This document shows positions 11,954-22,412 of a stretch of DNA of 64,000 nt, in pieces. Below the pieces are notes generated by a model, which saw only the letters and a list, made by a program, of their open reading frames with translations, was not told the origin of the DNA and searched no databases. The position numbers were made by a program, and so were the translations under genes. Source of the stretch: Hexactinellida sp. DTS-2022 (Eukaryota > Porifera > Hexactinellida). Within the stretch, counting starts at the first letter, position 1. The number at the start of each line of letters is the position of its first letter. The stretch is from positions 1,550,001 to 1,614,000 of the forward strand of contig JAPNXP010000002.1 of NCBI GenBank assembly GCA_028753945.1. Reading direction: 5' to 3'.

Positions 11954-12140
11954 CAGTCGACTCCGCTTAATAGAGGCACCGGTTAATAGATTTTTCTCCG
12001 CTTAATGGGGTCAAAATTTCACAGGATTTATAGGACGGAATGACAGTTTGGCTCTAAATATTTTCGGTTAATATATTTCCCCGCTTAATCGGATCAAGGT
12101 AACCTGGTCCCGAGGTGACTCTATTAAGCGGAGTCGACTG
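11954..12140. mobile_element. pogo/Tigger-like MITE at the splice acceptor
   Basis: Termini are CAGTCGACTCCGCTTAATAG and its complement, flanked by TA on both sides (11952-11953 and 12141-12142). The TA target and CAGT start indicate the Tc1/mariner superfamily. Its right end lies only 21 bp before the 3' splice site of ICAP1-like exon 2. A 5'-truncated relative is at 32370-32492. Confidence 0.85.
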
Positions 12141-12163
12141 TATGTCCATAATACTCTGTCTAG

Positions 12164-12425
12164 ACACGAAGTTAAGATAACTGACACACACAAGCTCCAG
12201 GTGTATCACCGGCACACTCTGCATAGGATTGTAGGAATTATCTACTTCGAAGATGCGTATGGAAAGAATATGATTTCACTTCAGATGAGGACAGACAATC
12301 CCATTTGTTTTGATTTCTTCATCTACGAAGTAAATAGTGAGTCTGATGGGAAGAATATTTGCCTCACATTAGCACAGGCGTTCGAAACTATTCAAAAGAG
12401 GATTATCCCTGCGAAATCTGTTTAA
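12164..12425 (+). CDS. ITGB1BP1-like: ICAP1-like PTB-domain protein, exon 2
   Basis: Terminal exon: acceptor ctctgtctag|A, then in frame R-H-E-V-K-I-T and Y-H-R-H-T-L-H-R-I-V (central PTB strands), F-F-I-Y-E-V, and a C-terminal helix I-C-L-T-L-A-Q-A-F-E-T-I, the hydrophobic-Phe helix that closes PTB folds. The stop is at 12423-12425. Joining exon 1 (377 nt) and exon 2 (262 nt) gives 639 nt with no stop. The MULE at 12505 entered the 3' flank 70 bp after the stop, so the native polyadenylation region may now be split. Confidence 0.7.
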
Positions 12426-12504
12426 TTATATATAATATTATTGTAACAAACATAGTTTTCACTTATTTCTTTATTTATGATAAATCTAATTCCCAATCAT
12501 TTCT

Positions 12505-12752
12505 GGGATGCATACAATTCGTGACATTACAATTCGTGACACGTACAATTCGTGACCTCACATTTCGTGACACGTACAATTCGTGACCAGATATTCCAAG
12601 GCACTTACAATTCGTGACCAGTATTCTCATATGGGCATAAATATATTTAATAAGAATAGAATCGTCACCAAAATAACAATTCGTAACTACAAGTAATAGT
12701 TGCTTGAGACTTACAATTCGTGACCAGATATTTCAATGCACGTACAATTCGG
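12505..12752. repeat. MULE left terminal inverted repeat
   Basis: It contains multiple copies of TACAATTCGTGAC, some varied as ACATTTCGTGAC, plus a block with GGGCATAAATATATT. It is inverted relative to 22048-22403. Confidence 0.9.
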
Positions 12753-13103
12753 GACGAAAATTATTTGAAGTTAATCCCTTCGCACGACTTCCCTTGGGGA
12801 CGCTTTGTTATTTTATTAGTTTTAACCATGAGTTCAAAATGTTCCCCTATGGCCATGGGGGAACTTATTTCCATTTCCCTTCCCTCCCGATTAAGAAATA
12901 CAGATCTTACTAATTAAACTTTAATAATTAATTGCAGAAGTTCTGGTATTTGTAATATATATGTACTTCGTACCCTATTTTGAAATTATAAGCATGCTTT
13001 ACAGAAGAACCTTTCTTTTTATTCAAGATATAGAAATATAAAAATATATCAATGTGGATAATGTGTATAATGTGTAACCTCTTGTTTGTCCCTTGTAAAT
13101 ATA

Positions 13104-13204
13104 CAGTAGAATCTACTTAATCCCACACACGTAGGGACTTGGGATAGAAAATATGTGTCAGATTAAGGCGAATTCCGGTTTATAGGATTACGCAGATTCT
13201 ACTG
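13104..13204. mobile_element. Small pogo/Tigger-like MITE
   Basis: CAGTAGAATCTACTTAATCC ... GCAGATTCTACTG with TA on both sides. It lies in the non-coding 3' part of the MULE. Confidence 0.75.
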
Positions 13205-13445
13205 TATTTAGAATTGGTGTCCTAATTTAATAAAAGACAAACACACAACAATTGTGATTTAATAAAGATAATATAGTAAACTCTGGGTAATAAGTAGACG
13301 AATTAGGAAGATTAATTAGTGATTTGTATTGTTTGTTTGAAAATCTACTAGAATGTTGACTACATATTACGTTATTTGAATTAGTTAAAGTATATATCAA
13401 TAAGTTATCTAGTTGGATACGTGGCCCATATACTGAGTGAGGAAT

Positions 13446-14760
13446 TTAGTATAGTAGCTTAATTGATAAATGAGAATTGATAGCTATCCCTCTTAGAAAT
13501 TCTAACTTCGGACGAGATTCATAGCTATCCACTAACGTTGTGAATGCCTTTTCGCGATCAGCATTGAACTTTCTCTTGCTAGGCTTTCTCCCACTGCTAT
13601 AAAATGCCTGTTTTACTTCTACCAAATCTTGCTCTTTCTTCAAATTATCCAAAAATCTCCATATTGAAGGATGATGGCATCCCACGTGACTTGCAAAAGA
13701 TCTGTGCCATGCTTCTATTGCGTTTGTTGTTCTAGGCAACCCTTGGTGAACCATAGAATGGTTACTCCACATATCAATTGGAAATAGTGGAGGTAATACA
13801 AGAGAAAGATTCCCTAAATGTCTCCCGACTATGTGTTTTCAAAACACATAGTCAATTCTGAGGATTCTACTGGTAGAACTGTTAATAATTGATTGAAAAT
13901 TTCAGGGACATCATCAGGACTAGCAAATGAAAGTGCAGGTATCATTCTAAGCTGCAATGCAAACGAGGGCTCTTGTAGATATCGAGTTGCTAGCTCAAAT
14001 TCTTGAATTTTCGCCAAAGGTTTTGTGTAAGATGAAAGAAGCAACCTTTAATTTGGGTATCAGGATACTGTAAGGAAAATGGAATTATCGCTGCCCTTTC
14101 AAAGTCGACAATTAGATGAGAGGGCGTGGAGTCAGGACACAGTTTTTTAACTTCACTCCACATTATATTATAAATTTCTGCCGATTTGTGAGTAAGTAGA
14201 ATAAATAAGCAAGGCAATAGATGACCATCTTCAAGTGGAAGCGGACCTCCTTTTAGTGCATGAATAACATACAACTGATAAAACAAGCTTGGAGCTATTT
14301 TGAATGTGCCATCTTCCATCCAAATTTTCGCTGTATTTAGAACTTCTACATTTGGTTTTGTTCCGATTATGAAGACCCGATATCCACTGTCTGTGCCAGA
14401 GTCAAAGAGGAGAAACGGATCGCCTTTGTTAGTGAATTTGTAAACCTCTGGTATTTCAAGATGCTGGACCGTTGCTGGTTCTGGAGGTATATTTAAGGAC
14501 CTTTTTCGAGCTCTACGGATCGTTTGTTTCAAGCCATCAAGCTTTGGAAGATGTGTTGCTGGTTCTTCTTCCATTTGTTTAAGCGAAGAAGTAAGGATAT
14601 TATGAGTTCCTTCCTGGGTATCAGAAGCTCTCTTTTTAATATTGGCTTTGATTTTGTTGCAAACGAATATAGAGTTATTTCGTTCATGGCTATGTTCATT
14701 TGTTCTAAGCACAACTTTCAGATCCATTGTATGAATTCTGGCATTGCAAGTTCCCCTGTG
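13446..14760 (-). pseudogene. FLYWCH-type MULE transposase, main part
   Basis: Reading on the minus strand from 14760, the first residues (C-I-H-R-G-T-C-N-A-R-I-H-T) complete a FLYWCH zinc finger whose first half is at 20596-20918. The DDE core follows: M-E-D-G-T-F-K-I-A-P, Q-L-Y-V-I-H-A, V-D-F-E-R-A-A and G-C-F-F-H-L-T-Q, the MULE signature. A one-base shift near 14010 moves the frame to 13829-14044. A second shift near 13840 moves it to 13446-13772, which holds P-R-T-T-N-A-I-E-A-W-H-R-S-F and H-P-S-I-W. The function would have been cut-and-paste transposition of the MULE; it is now inactive through frameshifts and insertions. Confidence 0.85.
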
Positions 14761-14768
14761 TATACACT

Positions 14769-14964
14769 CATGGGCGGCGCGGCCGCACCCCCGCAACAGG
14801 TTGGGCTACCGGGAGAGGAGCCCCGCACCCCGCACGGGTGATTCACCCGCGGGCCCCTCAATCGATTACAAAGGGGGGCCCCTTGTTCAGGCCCCACGTG
14901 GCCCTGGACAAAGGGGACTAGTAGGTCGATCACCCGGGGGCCCCCAAAAGCCGCGCCGCCTCTG
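14769..14964. mobile_element. GC-rich hAT-type MITE in the FLYWCH domain
   Basis: Ends CATGGGCGGCGCGGC and GCCGCGCCGCCTCTG. The left duplication is TATACACT (14761-14768). The right copy is split by the next insertion: TATA at 14965-14968, then the 5.6-kb element, then TATACACT at 20592-20599. Its high GC contrasts sharply with its surroundings. Confidence 0.85.
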
Positions 14965-15125
14965 TATATGTTGTAGGCAAAATTGAGTTTCAGGCGAGAT
15001 TGAGTCTCAATCTCGCCTGAAACTCATTCTCGCTAGATTGAGTAAGAGGCGAGATTGAGTAATACTTATATAGAAAATGTTTGACTAAATATTATGGGTT
15101 GTTAAAAATTAATTATATCCCAGAT

Positions 15126-15913
15126 CATGGCCTACTATAAATAATACGGCTATACATGCTGCCGAATCATAGTAGAAAATAAGAGTCCAGTTTTGTAATT
15201 TAATTCTAAGCTAAACTATGCTTCCTATTGGCATAATTTACATTGTGTATGGGGTAATCAACCATTGCGAGTCCAATGGAATCACTTTTGAGATTCTGAG
15301 ATTTGTGGTTAAGCTGTTTAGGCACCATTTAACGATGACGGTAACAATTTATGGTAAATTTAAAAAAATTCAAATATCATAAATTTAATTTTCTTCTTAC
15401 TTTCTAATAATTTTATAACACGAATACTAAAATAGGAATTTATTTCATACCCCAAAGGCTACTAAATCACAAAATGGCGACATTCTAAAAATTTTTAAAA
15501 TTCTAAAGCAACCACATGCTAAAATACAAGTATTATCCGAATTACAACTTACTATTTTCGTCCATAAAATGTATATAATTGCTGGTTTATATATATTCAT
15601 TCTCATTATATATTCGGAAAATGTATACTAAGTATATTAGCAAATTATTTTCATTTTCTCGTAGTTCTTTAGACTCGAATTGTATATATTGTATATTTGT
15701 GATGTCATCGTTAAATGGTGCCTAAACAGCTTAACCACAAATCTCAGAATCTCAAAAGTGATTCCATTGGACTCGCAATGGTTGATTACCCCATACACAA
15801 TGTAAATTATGCCAATAGGAAGCATAGGTTAGCTTAGAATTAAATTACAAAACTGGACTCTTATTTTCTACTATGATTCGGCAGCATGTATAGCCGTATC
15901 ATAGTAGGCCATG
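15126..15913. mobile_element. Long-TIR MITE D, copy 1 (7-bp duplication)
   Basis: Terminal inverted repeats of about 200 bp start CATGGCCTACTATAA. The 7-bp duplication CCCAGAT lies on both sides (15119-15125 and 15914-15920). The other arm of element E (around 20447-20460) holds the same sequence without it, a natural empty site. Nearly identical to 34588-35370 but with the core in opposite orientation. ORFs in the arms are repeat-derived. Confidence 0.9.
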
Positions 15914-16233
15914 CCCAGATCTAATCCCGCTATTTGTTCACTTCCAAATGTTAATACTAGGTAAACAAGTATGCTGAATACGAATTTGACACTCACAAAT
16001 TTATATTATGTCTATTTGTTGTTGTTATTGACAATATAGGTAAACAAATTAAGGAATATTAGAATTTACCGGCCTAGAGACTAGCTTTAGACGGGTATTT
16101 TAAGTAATTGCATATGCTGAATACGAATTTAGAATTAACTACATATGTACTTGCAAATAAGTGCTGTTTGTTGTTAAAGAGACACTTAGTGACACTTATA
16201 TTTGAGATACATACTAATTCTAAGCCACTTACT

Positions 16234-16369
16234 CATAGGCGTCGTAACCCGCCCGGGTGCCCGGAAGGGTTGCCCCTATGCCACTAATACTATACCCGGA
16301 GTTTACCCGGACATTACCCGGAATTTCCGGGCGGCCCGAAGGGTTGACTTTGCATTTACGACGCCTATG
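16234..16369. mobile_element. hAT-type MITE, 136 bp
   Basis: Ends CATAGGCGTCGTAA and TTACGACGCCTATG, with perfect 8-bp duplication CACTTACT (16226-16233 and 16370-16377). The GC-rich interior has repeated ACCCGG words. Confidence 0.9.
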
Positions 16370-16469
16370 CACTTACTGTATAGCGTCAGGATGGAGGTGT
16401 CGACCCCACCCTCAAGTCAGGGGAGAGTATCTTGTTGTTCCCAATATGTTATTGAATGGTAAATTCTGG

Positions 16470-17880
16470 GGCTATGGTTACGATTCAATTTCTCGCCACG
16501 GTTAACCGCCCATGCTGATCAACACAGTAGAACATTTATTTATACTACATAATTAGTAAGGTTCAGCTTTGTTTTTATTCCTTACTACTGCTACATTTCG
16601 TCCTTCAGAAAATATTAAATCAAGCTAGATTCGGTTAACCGCCGCTAATACCAGTTAACTGTTACGGATTTTAGTGATCAGTTAACCGATATGTTAATAT
16701 TACAATTAGAAGTACAAATTTTTGGATAACAGTGTGAATTTGCACGCATTTTGTTCAGAACATAATAATTGTTTATCTTATTAAGTTATTACCCATAGTC
16801 ACATGATATATTTTGGTGACAACACAGTGTAGACTAGAAGTAACCTGAAGTGATATACTTGTACGTATGTTAATTGTACTTATAGAGTACTTGGCTAAAA
16901 GAATGTCTTTTTCGTTACTACAATTTAGATATTTTCTGAGAAATGTCTATATAATTTGTTATAACTTTCAGTGGCGGTTAACCGGTTAACCGTAGTGTGA
17001 AGATAATCGTAACCGTGGCCTCAAAACGGTTAACCAACCCCACCCTTAACTATTGTTTTTACAAGGCTGATTTGTTAACCGGCTGGCTAACCGCTTAACT
17101 GTTGCTATTAAATATCGGTTAGCGGTTACAGATTTCGTTAACCAGTTAGCCGGTCTGTTGATAATCAGCAGTATTATTTGGAAATTATCTTACAGTAAAT
17201 CTCGCTAGTCCGAACAGGAGATCCAACGTATATTACAATGGAATTATAAATTAATAAGTCTCAGACAATTAATTAGGTAATATACTACATGTTTAGTCTG
17301 GATTAAAAAGCTTTGGACAAGTTTGATCCAAATTATCGGAATCTCATGTAATAGAGGCCAATAGAAAATGTATTACTTCACTAATCGGAACACCTCTGTT
17401 GGGATTAGCGAGGCATACTTATAAATAATTAAAAATATCTGAATTTTGTTGGAAATGATGATCATAAATCCATTTCTCATCACCACAATGACCACATTAT
17501 ATATTTTCTGTAACTACACTATTTCTAACTTGCCCAAATTGCGAAATGTATTAGTTTATTTAGTTAATGACTACTTATGGAGTAATACTTTATAATACTG
17601 AGTCCTACACTGTAGTATAAACAAAACGAATAATAACTGTAGCCTCAGAACGGTTAACAACCCCACCCTTGGTTTATAGGAATTTACTACGTATGGAAAT
17701 GCATAGATTTAAGATTACCATATTCTAACAAAATTAATATAATTTAAATTAGTGTTTTATATACGCAATTACATTGATATTATTTAACTAGATTAACAGA
17801 CCGGTTAACTGCTCAATTAAATCTGTAACAGTTAACCAATATTAGCAGCGGTTAAGCGGTCAGCCGGCTAACCGAATTTA
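16470..17880. repeat. Dispersed inverted GGTTAACC-rich repeats
   Basis: Blocks near 16480-16690, 16975-17165 and 17640-17880 share the words CGGTTAACC, CAGTTAAC and ACCCCACCCTT in direct and inverted orientation. They look like parts of one or more nested MITEs; clean ends were not resolved. Confidence 0.5.
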
Positions 17881-17899
17881 GTGTAGACCTGTGAATTGA

Positions 17900-18150
17900 G
17901 TCTAGTCTGTATGTCCAAATTAAAATAGGTATAATTTCGCCCCTCATAATATTATTTGGGGTGGCCGTTAATAGACAGCCGGGACCCCGGATCAAAACCT
18001 CTTGAATAACATAGGTTACGAGATAGCAAAACAATTATTGAACTACCAGAATTACAACTGGTGGATAACCTTAATCCTTAAGATTGCACTATTGTTAGCC
18101 CGCCTATGGTCTCGCGGGCTACCAAATCCGGCAGTGCTTAAGCAGACCAC
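17900..18150. other. No feature recognised
   Basis: AT-rich interior of element E without ORFs or repeat ends that could be identified. Confidence 0.4.
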
Positions 18151-18155
18151 AATCA

Positions 18156-18320
18156 TCTATATATTAAAAGCACAATAGTTCTTTGTGAGTGAGTGTGTGT
18201 GTATTTGTCCGGATTACACTAAAGTAATTCGGAGATTTTAAAAACGCATCTCTATTTGAGATAAAACTAACGAAGGGCCTGCATTTGTCCGCCTTCGTAT
18301 GTCGGCATTTGTCCAAAAAT
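18156..18320 (+). mobile_element. Helitron-like 5' end fragment
   Basis: A|TCTATATATTAAAAGCACAA followed by a (TG)-rich tract resembles the family-I start at 5978. No matching 3' end was found, so this may be a fragment. Confidence 0.4.
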
Positions 18321-18530
18321 TCCAAATATCAAATGTTTAGAATTTTCCGACTACTTTGTCTCTATGTTTTATGCTGGCATTTCTCCGACTGTTTATTAAT
18401 TATCGCAATGTGAGTATTCAATAACAGTTGTAATATATTTATGTTTTCACTCAACACAATATTTGTTGATATATGTACTTTTCAGATATTGTGTTTTATT
18501 TAAATATGATGATATACGTATTGGCTAATA

Positions 18531-18575
18531 ATAATATTTCTTATACGTATATAATACGTATAAGAAATATTATTA
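18531..18575. repeat. Perfect short palindrome
   Basis: Arms of about 21 bp (AATATTTCTTATACGTAT and its complement) with almost no loop. No gene is adjacent. Confidence 0.7.
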
Positions 18576-18599
18576 ATGCTATTTAGTAATTTTTGATAT

Positions 18600-20190
18600 T
18601 TAAATTAACATGGATTTTACTTTGACTCAATAAAAATACAATCGCTGTTCAAAATATAGAACATCTGATTGTCACAAGTTGTTTGTATCCAAAGAAAGAT
18701 AATCAATTTACTAAGGGTTGTGCTCTTTTTCGTAAGAGATGCAATTGCAATTGCGTCCACAGCTAAGCTCAGTCAAGAATGTAATCATATTAGTTAGCTT
18801 TCACAGTCAATATATGTTACTGTGCTATTTCTTTTTCACTCGTTACATAGCACCTTTTTATAGAAAGTGCTCCTGAATTAACATTTAACAAGGCCTCTTA
18901 GTGTGTAAGAGGTTTTCTGCTGAGCCCCCATTAGGGTCGCTGGCTACACTTACTCCTACGCACTTGACACCCACTATAGTTAGGGCTGACTTCGCACCTG
19001 TTCAAAGATTATATTACTTAGTGAAAGTAAAGTATAATGAAGCTTCTAAATAATTATTTATTATCAATTATATAATTTACATTACATATAATTACAATAC
19101 ACATTTGTTATTTGTTTGAAGGTACGAGAAACGAAATGACTTTCAGACCCTGTAGACATGCAATTGGTGTAGATTGCAGCATTAAATAAAATAACTTGGA
19201 TTAACATGTCCTATTTGTCATTCACCAATTCAGAGCAGTTTCGAAATAATATCATTTACAAGTTGCTTAATTCCCACACACTGACCTTGAGTTTGAGATT
19301 TTCTGATTAATTCCCAATCCCTTCTGAATGGACTGGGATTAATCTTAAAATCTTTAAAACTCTAATTCCCTAGGGATTTGGCCCCATCTCTGGTTGTATA
19401 TTATAACAATTGTTAATTTTAGACTATTTTTCCAATATTGAGAAAGTAGTCTGAAAAATGTCAACATCTTAGATTCGGAGAATTCCCACATACGGAGTTT
19501 GACATAGTCTCGGAATGGGATTAGTAGGGCCCATAGGTTAGTCCATTACGGTGACATTGTGAGGCCATTGCACATTGGTATTTCAATTGCCAAATTTTTG
19601 TATGTCCATGTCCCTACCAACCATACCAGAGCCTACGCCTTTGTATTGTTAATTTATAGATGCACATTTAAACACATTTACTACATAAATAGAAAGTAAT
19701 TACTAATTACTCATTTACTCGCTATACATTCTCATCTTAGTGATATTGATAAGCTGATTTAACAGCAAAACCAGCTATTAAACCAACTATCAACACAACC
19801 AGCTTATCAATAAACTCAACATTAATTTGAGAATGTGTCGCGATTAATTATGTTCTGTTTATGGTGAATGTATTGAAAACTATATGTATTGGAGATTAAA
19901 CTGGTGGCTTGAGTGAAATTGTTTGAATTCGCGAGTAGATTATGGTACATATTTATTACGAGCCTATAATCTCGTTCGCTTTTGCTAAGGAATACTTAAC
20001 TATTCCACTTAATTCATTATCATGTATAATTTACACTTTACCACGCAATATAATTAACTTACAAAAGGACTCGTATTGATTTTGTCAAGTCTTCAATATT
20101 AATCTATATACGGTACGTACTATATTATACTAGTTTGCTTACTTACTTATATTTTAAAATCTTAATCTTATTCTTAGTAATTAATTCCCC
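18600..20190. other. Interior of element E, no gene recognised
   Basis: About 1.6 kb of AT-rich DNA without an ORF that resembles a protein. A short block at 18870-18990 is less AT-rich but I could not identify it as an RNA gene. Confidence 0.4.
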
Positions 20191-20595
20191 AACTTTAACA
20201 ACAAACAGAACTTATTTGCAAGTACATAATATGTAGTTAATTCTAAATTCGTATTTAACATACTATGCAATTACTTAAAATAACCGCTAGTCTCTATGTT
20301 AGTATGTAATATTCCTTAATTTGTTTACCTATATTGTCAATAACAACAACAAATAGACATAATATAAATTTGTGAGTGTCAAATTCGTATTCAGCATACT
20401 TGTTTACCTAGTATTAACATTTGGAAGTGAACAAATAGCGGGATTAGATCTGGGATATAATTAATTTTTAACAACCCATAATATTTAGTTAAACATTTTC
20501 TATAAGTATGACTCAATCTCGCCTAGGTGAGAATGAGTTTCAGGCGAAAATGATTCTCAATCTCGCCTGGTACTCAATTTTGCCTGCGACATATA

Positions 20596-20970
20596 CACTG
20601 CCACTGAACAATATCTCCTCTCACCCTGTGTCTTGTATATGTGAAATTACCTTCTACCAAACACTTCCCTCCTCTCTGTGTAGTAGTAAATTCAATTTCA
20701 GATTGAGTTTGATGTGAAGATTGAGTTTGTTGTGAAGATTGAGTTTGATATGAAGATTCAGTATGATGGTACACTTGTGCTTGGTGATCCAATTCGGAAA
20801 TACAATCACTATCTATTCCTGACAGAATTTGTGAACCATTTGTTGATTCTTGCCGCCTTGTTTCAATGGAACGTTGGTGATTTTTATTTAGACTTGTTAA
20901 GTCACCAATCGCTTGCATTAGATCACAATGTATATTAGCCGCTTCTTCATTGAGATTGAGTTGTTCCTAA
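20596..20970 (-). pseudogene. FLYWCH-type MULE transposase, N-terminal FLYWCH half
   Basis: On the minus strand this reads N-L-N-E-E-A-A, then a Gln/Ser/Thr-rich linker, then the first half of a FLYWCH finger (R-G-G-K-C-L-V-E-G-N-F-T-Y, ending W-Q-C-I). The second half lies 5.8 kb away at 14760, and the split falls exactly at the TATACACT insertion site. Rejoining the flanks restores one zinc finger with W-x-C...C-x-A-R spacing. Confidence 0.8.
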
Positions 20971-20974
20971 CATA

Positions 20975-21498
20975 TGTTGCAGTCCAAGTGCGTTTCAACG
21001 CCAAACGCGTTTGGCGCATTTTAATTCAGCCAAACGCGTTTGGCGTGTTTATATACGCCATTCGAGTTTCTAACATTTCTTTTTATTTGGTGTTATTTAA
21101 TTCAAATTTTGTTCAACAATACAAATAATTTTGAATTATTCGGAATTATATTTCCCTCTAAGGCGAGGTACATATTGTTCAATTACTTAGTTTTGAACGT
21201 GAATTGTTTTTAATTCACAATGGTTTTAAATATTTAGTATAAGTCGCAATGGTATTATTTTAGTACAGAGATTAAAATTAACAGTAAATATTGTAGAACA
21301 GATATTTGAATATTAATTAGAATCATTAGATACATACTCTGTTTGTGAATAATCTAACTAGCATTAATTAAATAACAACAAATAAAAAGAAATATAATGT
21401 TAGAAACGCGAATGGCGTATATAAACACGCCAAACGCGTTTGGCTGAATTAAAATGCGCCAAACGCGTTTGGCGTTGAAACGCACTTGGACTGCAACA
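20975..21498. mobile_element. 524-bp MITE F with about 110-bp inverted repeats
   Basis: Termini TGTTGCAGTCCAAGTGCG and its complement, with TA on both sides (20973-20974 and 21499-21500). The arms contain repeated palindrome CCAAACGCGTTTGG. The first bases TGTTGCAG resemble those of element E (TGTTGTAG), so the two may share a mobilising enzyme. Confidence 0.85.
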
Positions 21499-21504
21499 TA
21501 TACA

Positions 21505-21933
21505 TCAGTGGTATTGATTATATATTCATGCAACTTATCTGTAATGTGATCATCAGACCAAATGATTAAATGATCCTCAATCGCGGAAAAGGCAATAAGC
21601 TCATCAAAATTCAGAAATTTGAACGCTATCCCACTCTATTTTCATGACAAATAGATTCTCTCTTTTGCCATTAATGGTGAGAGGCAAGGAAAATGCATCT
21701 CCCATGTTAGGAATTGAGCTGGTAAAGATACTCGAAAATTTCTTTTTAATAGAACGATTAATCTTGGCAGGCCTGACCAATGCACGGAAGGTTATTGATT
21801 CGATAACATTTAAGCTATCTTTGATTTGAATAAGATCATCCTCACTTGCAAGATATTCTTGTTCAATATGACAATAATTCTGGCAGAATGTAGAATGGGC
21901 AAATGTAGTCCATACTACGCCCATATAATCCAT
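21505..21933 (-). pseudogene. Probable N-terminal part of the MULE-encoded protein
   Basis: Minus-strand ORF of 109 aa (21933-21604); a one-base shift continues it to about 21505 (F-L-N-F-D-E-L-I-A-F, then W-S-D-D-H-I-T-D-K-L). It lies upstream of the FLYWCH half on the same strand, separated only by MITE F. No domain was recognised. It may be an N-terminal region of the transposase or a second MULE-borne ORF. Confidence 0.4.
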
Positions 21934-22047
21934 TGGAAATTTTTCAAAGCAGAGGTTTAAGGATATTATCCGAAAATAAAATATATTTATACTTATACCT
22001 CAATGTGTCAAACCATATTATGTTCAAAGCGATAATAATCATAATAA

Positions 22048-22403
22048 CTGTCACGAATTGTAAGTCTCAAGAACTATTACTTGTAGTTACGAATTGTTAT
22101 ACTGGTGACGATTCTATTCTTATTGAATATATTTATGCCCATATGAGAATACTGGTCACGAATTGTAAGTCTCAAGCAACTATTACTTGTAGTTACGGAT
22201 TGTTTTTCTGGTGACGATTCTATTCTTATTGAATATATTTATGCCCATATGAGAATACTGGTCACGAATTGTAAGTGCCTTGGAATATCTGGTCACGAAT
22301 TGTACGTTTCACGAAATGTCAGGTCACGAATTGTACGTGTCACGAATTGTCGGTCACGAATTGTAAGGTCACGAATTGTACGGTCACGAAATGTATGTAT
22401 TCC
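22048..22403. repeat. MULE right terminal inverted repeat
   Basis: GTCACGAATTGTA words repeated. A unit of about 110 bp with GGTGACGATTCTATTC is duplicated here (22108-22165 and 22210-22260), so this arm is longer than the left one. Confidence 0.9.
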
Positions 22404-22412
22404 ATCATTTCT

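Larger units (their letters stand above)
14969..20591. mobile_element. 5.6-kb inverted-repeat element E, nested in the hAT MITE's duplication
   Basis: Termini are TGTTGTAGGCAAAATTGAG and, inverted, TGTCGCAGGCAAAATTGAG. Inverted homology continues for about 400 bp (14969-15118 plus 15914-16180, against 20200-20591). TATA flanks it on both sides (14965-14968 and 20592-20595), so the target duplication is TATA or TA. No transposase is visible inside. It contains a 788-bp MITE (15126-15913), a hAT MITE (16234-16369) and GGTTAACC-rich repeats. Superfamily unassigned. Confidence 0.75.
12505..22403 (-). mobile_element. Complete Mutator-like element (MULE) with nested insertions
   Basis: A perfect 9-bp target duplication ATCATTTCT flanks it (12496-12504 and 22404-22412). 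Termini are GGGATGCATACA and, inverted, GGAATACATACA, leading into tandem ACAATTCGTGAC-type words. It encodes a FLYWCH-MULE transposase on the minus strand. Removing the hAT MITE (14769-14964), the 5.6-kb element (14969-20591) and the 524-bp MITE (20975-21498) leaves about 3.5 kb, a normal MULE size. The flanks rejoin as the 3' region of the ICAP1-like gene. Confidence 0.9.

Noticed and set aside
15637-15825. 62-aa ORF, identical at 34676-34864
   Set aside because: Identical only because it lies in the terminal repeats of the two copies of MITE D; no domain, and it occurs on both arms.
18870-18990. Possible small RNA gene in a less AT-rich block
   Set aside because: No tRNA, 5S or snRNA structure could be folded by eye; covariance-model searching would be decisive.
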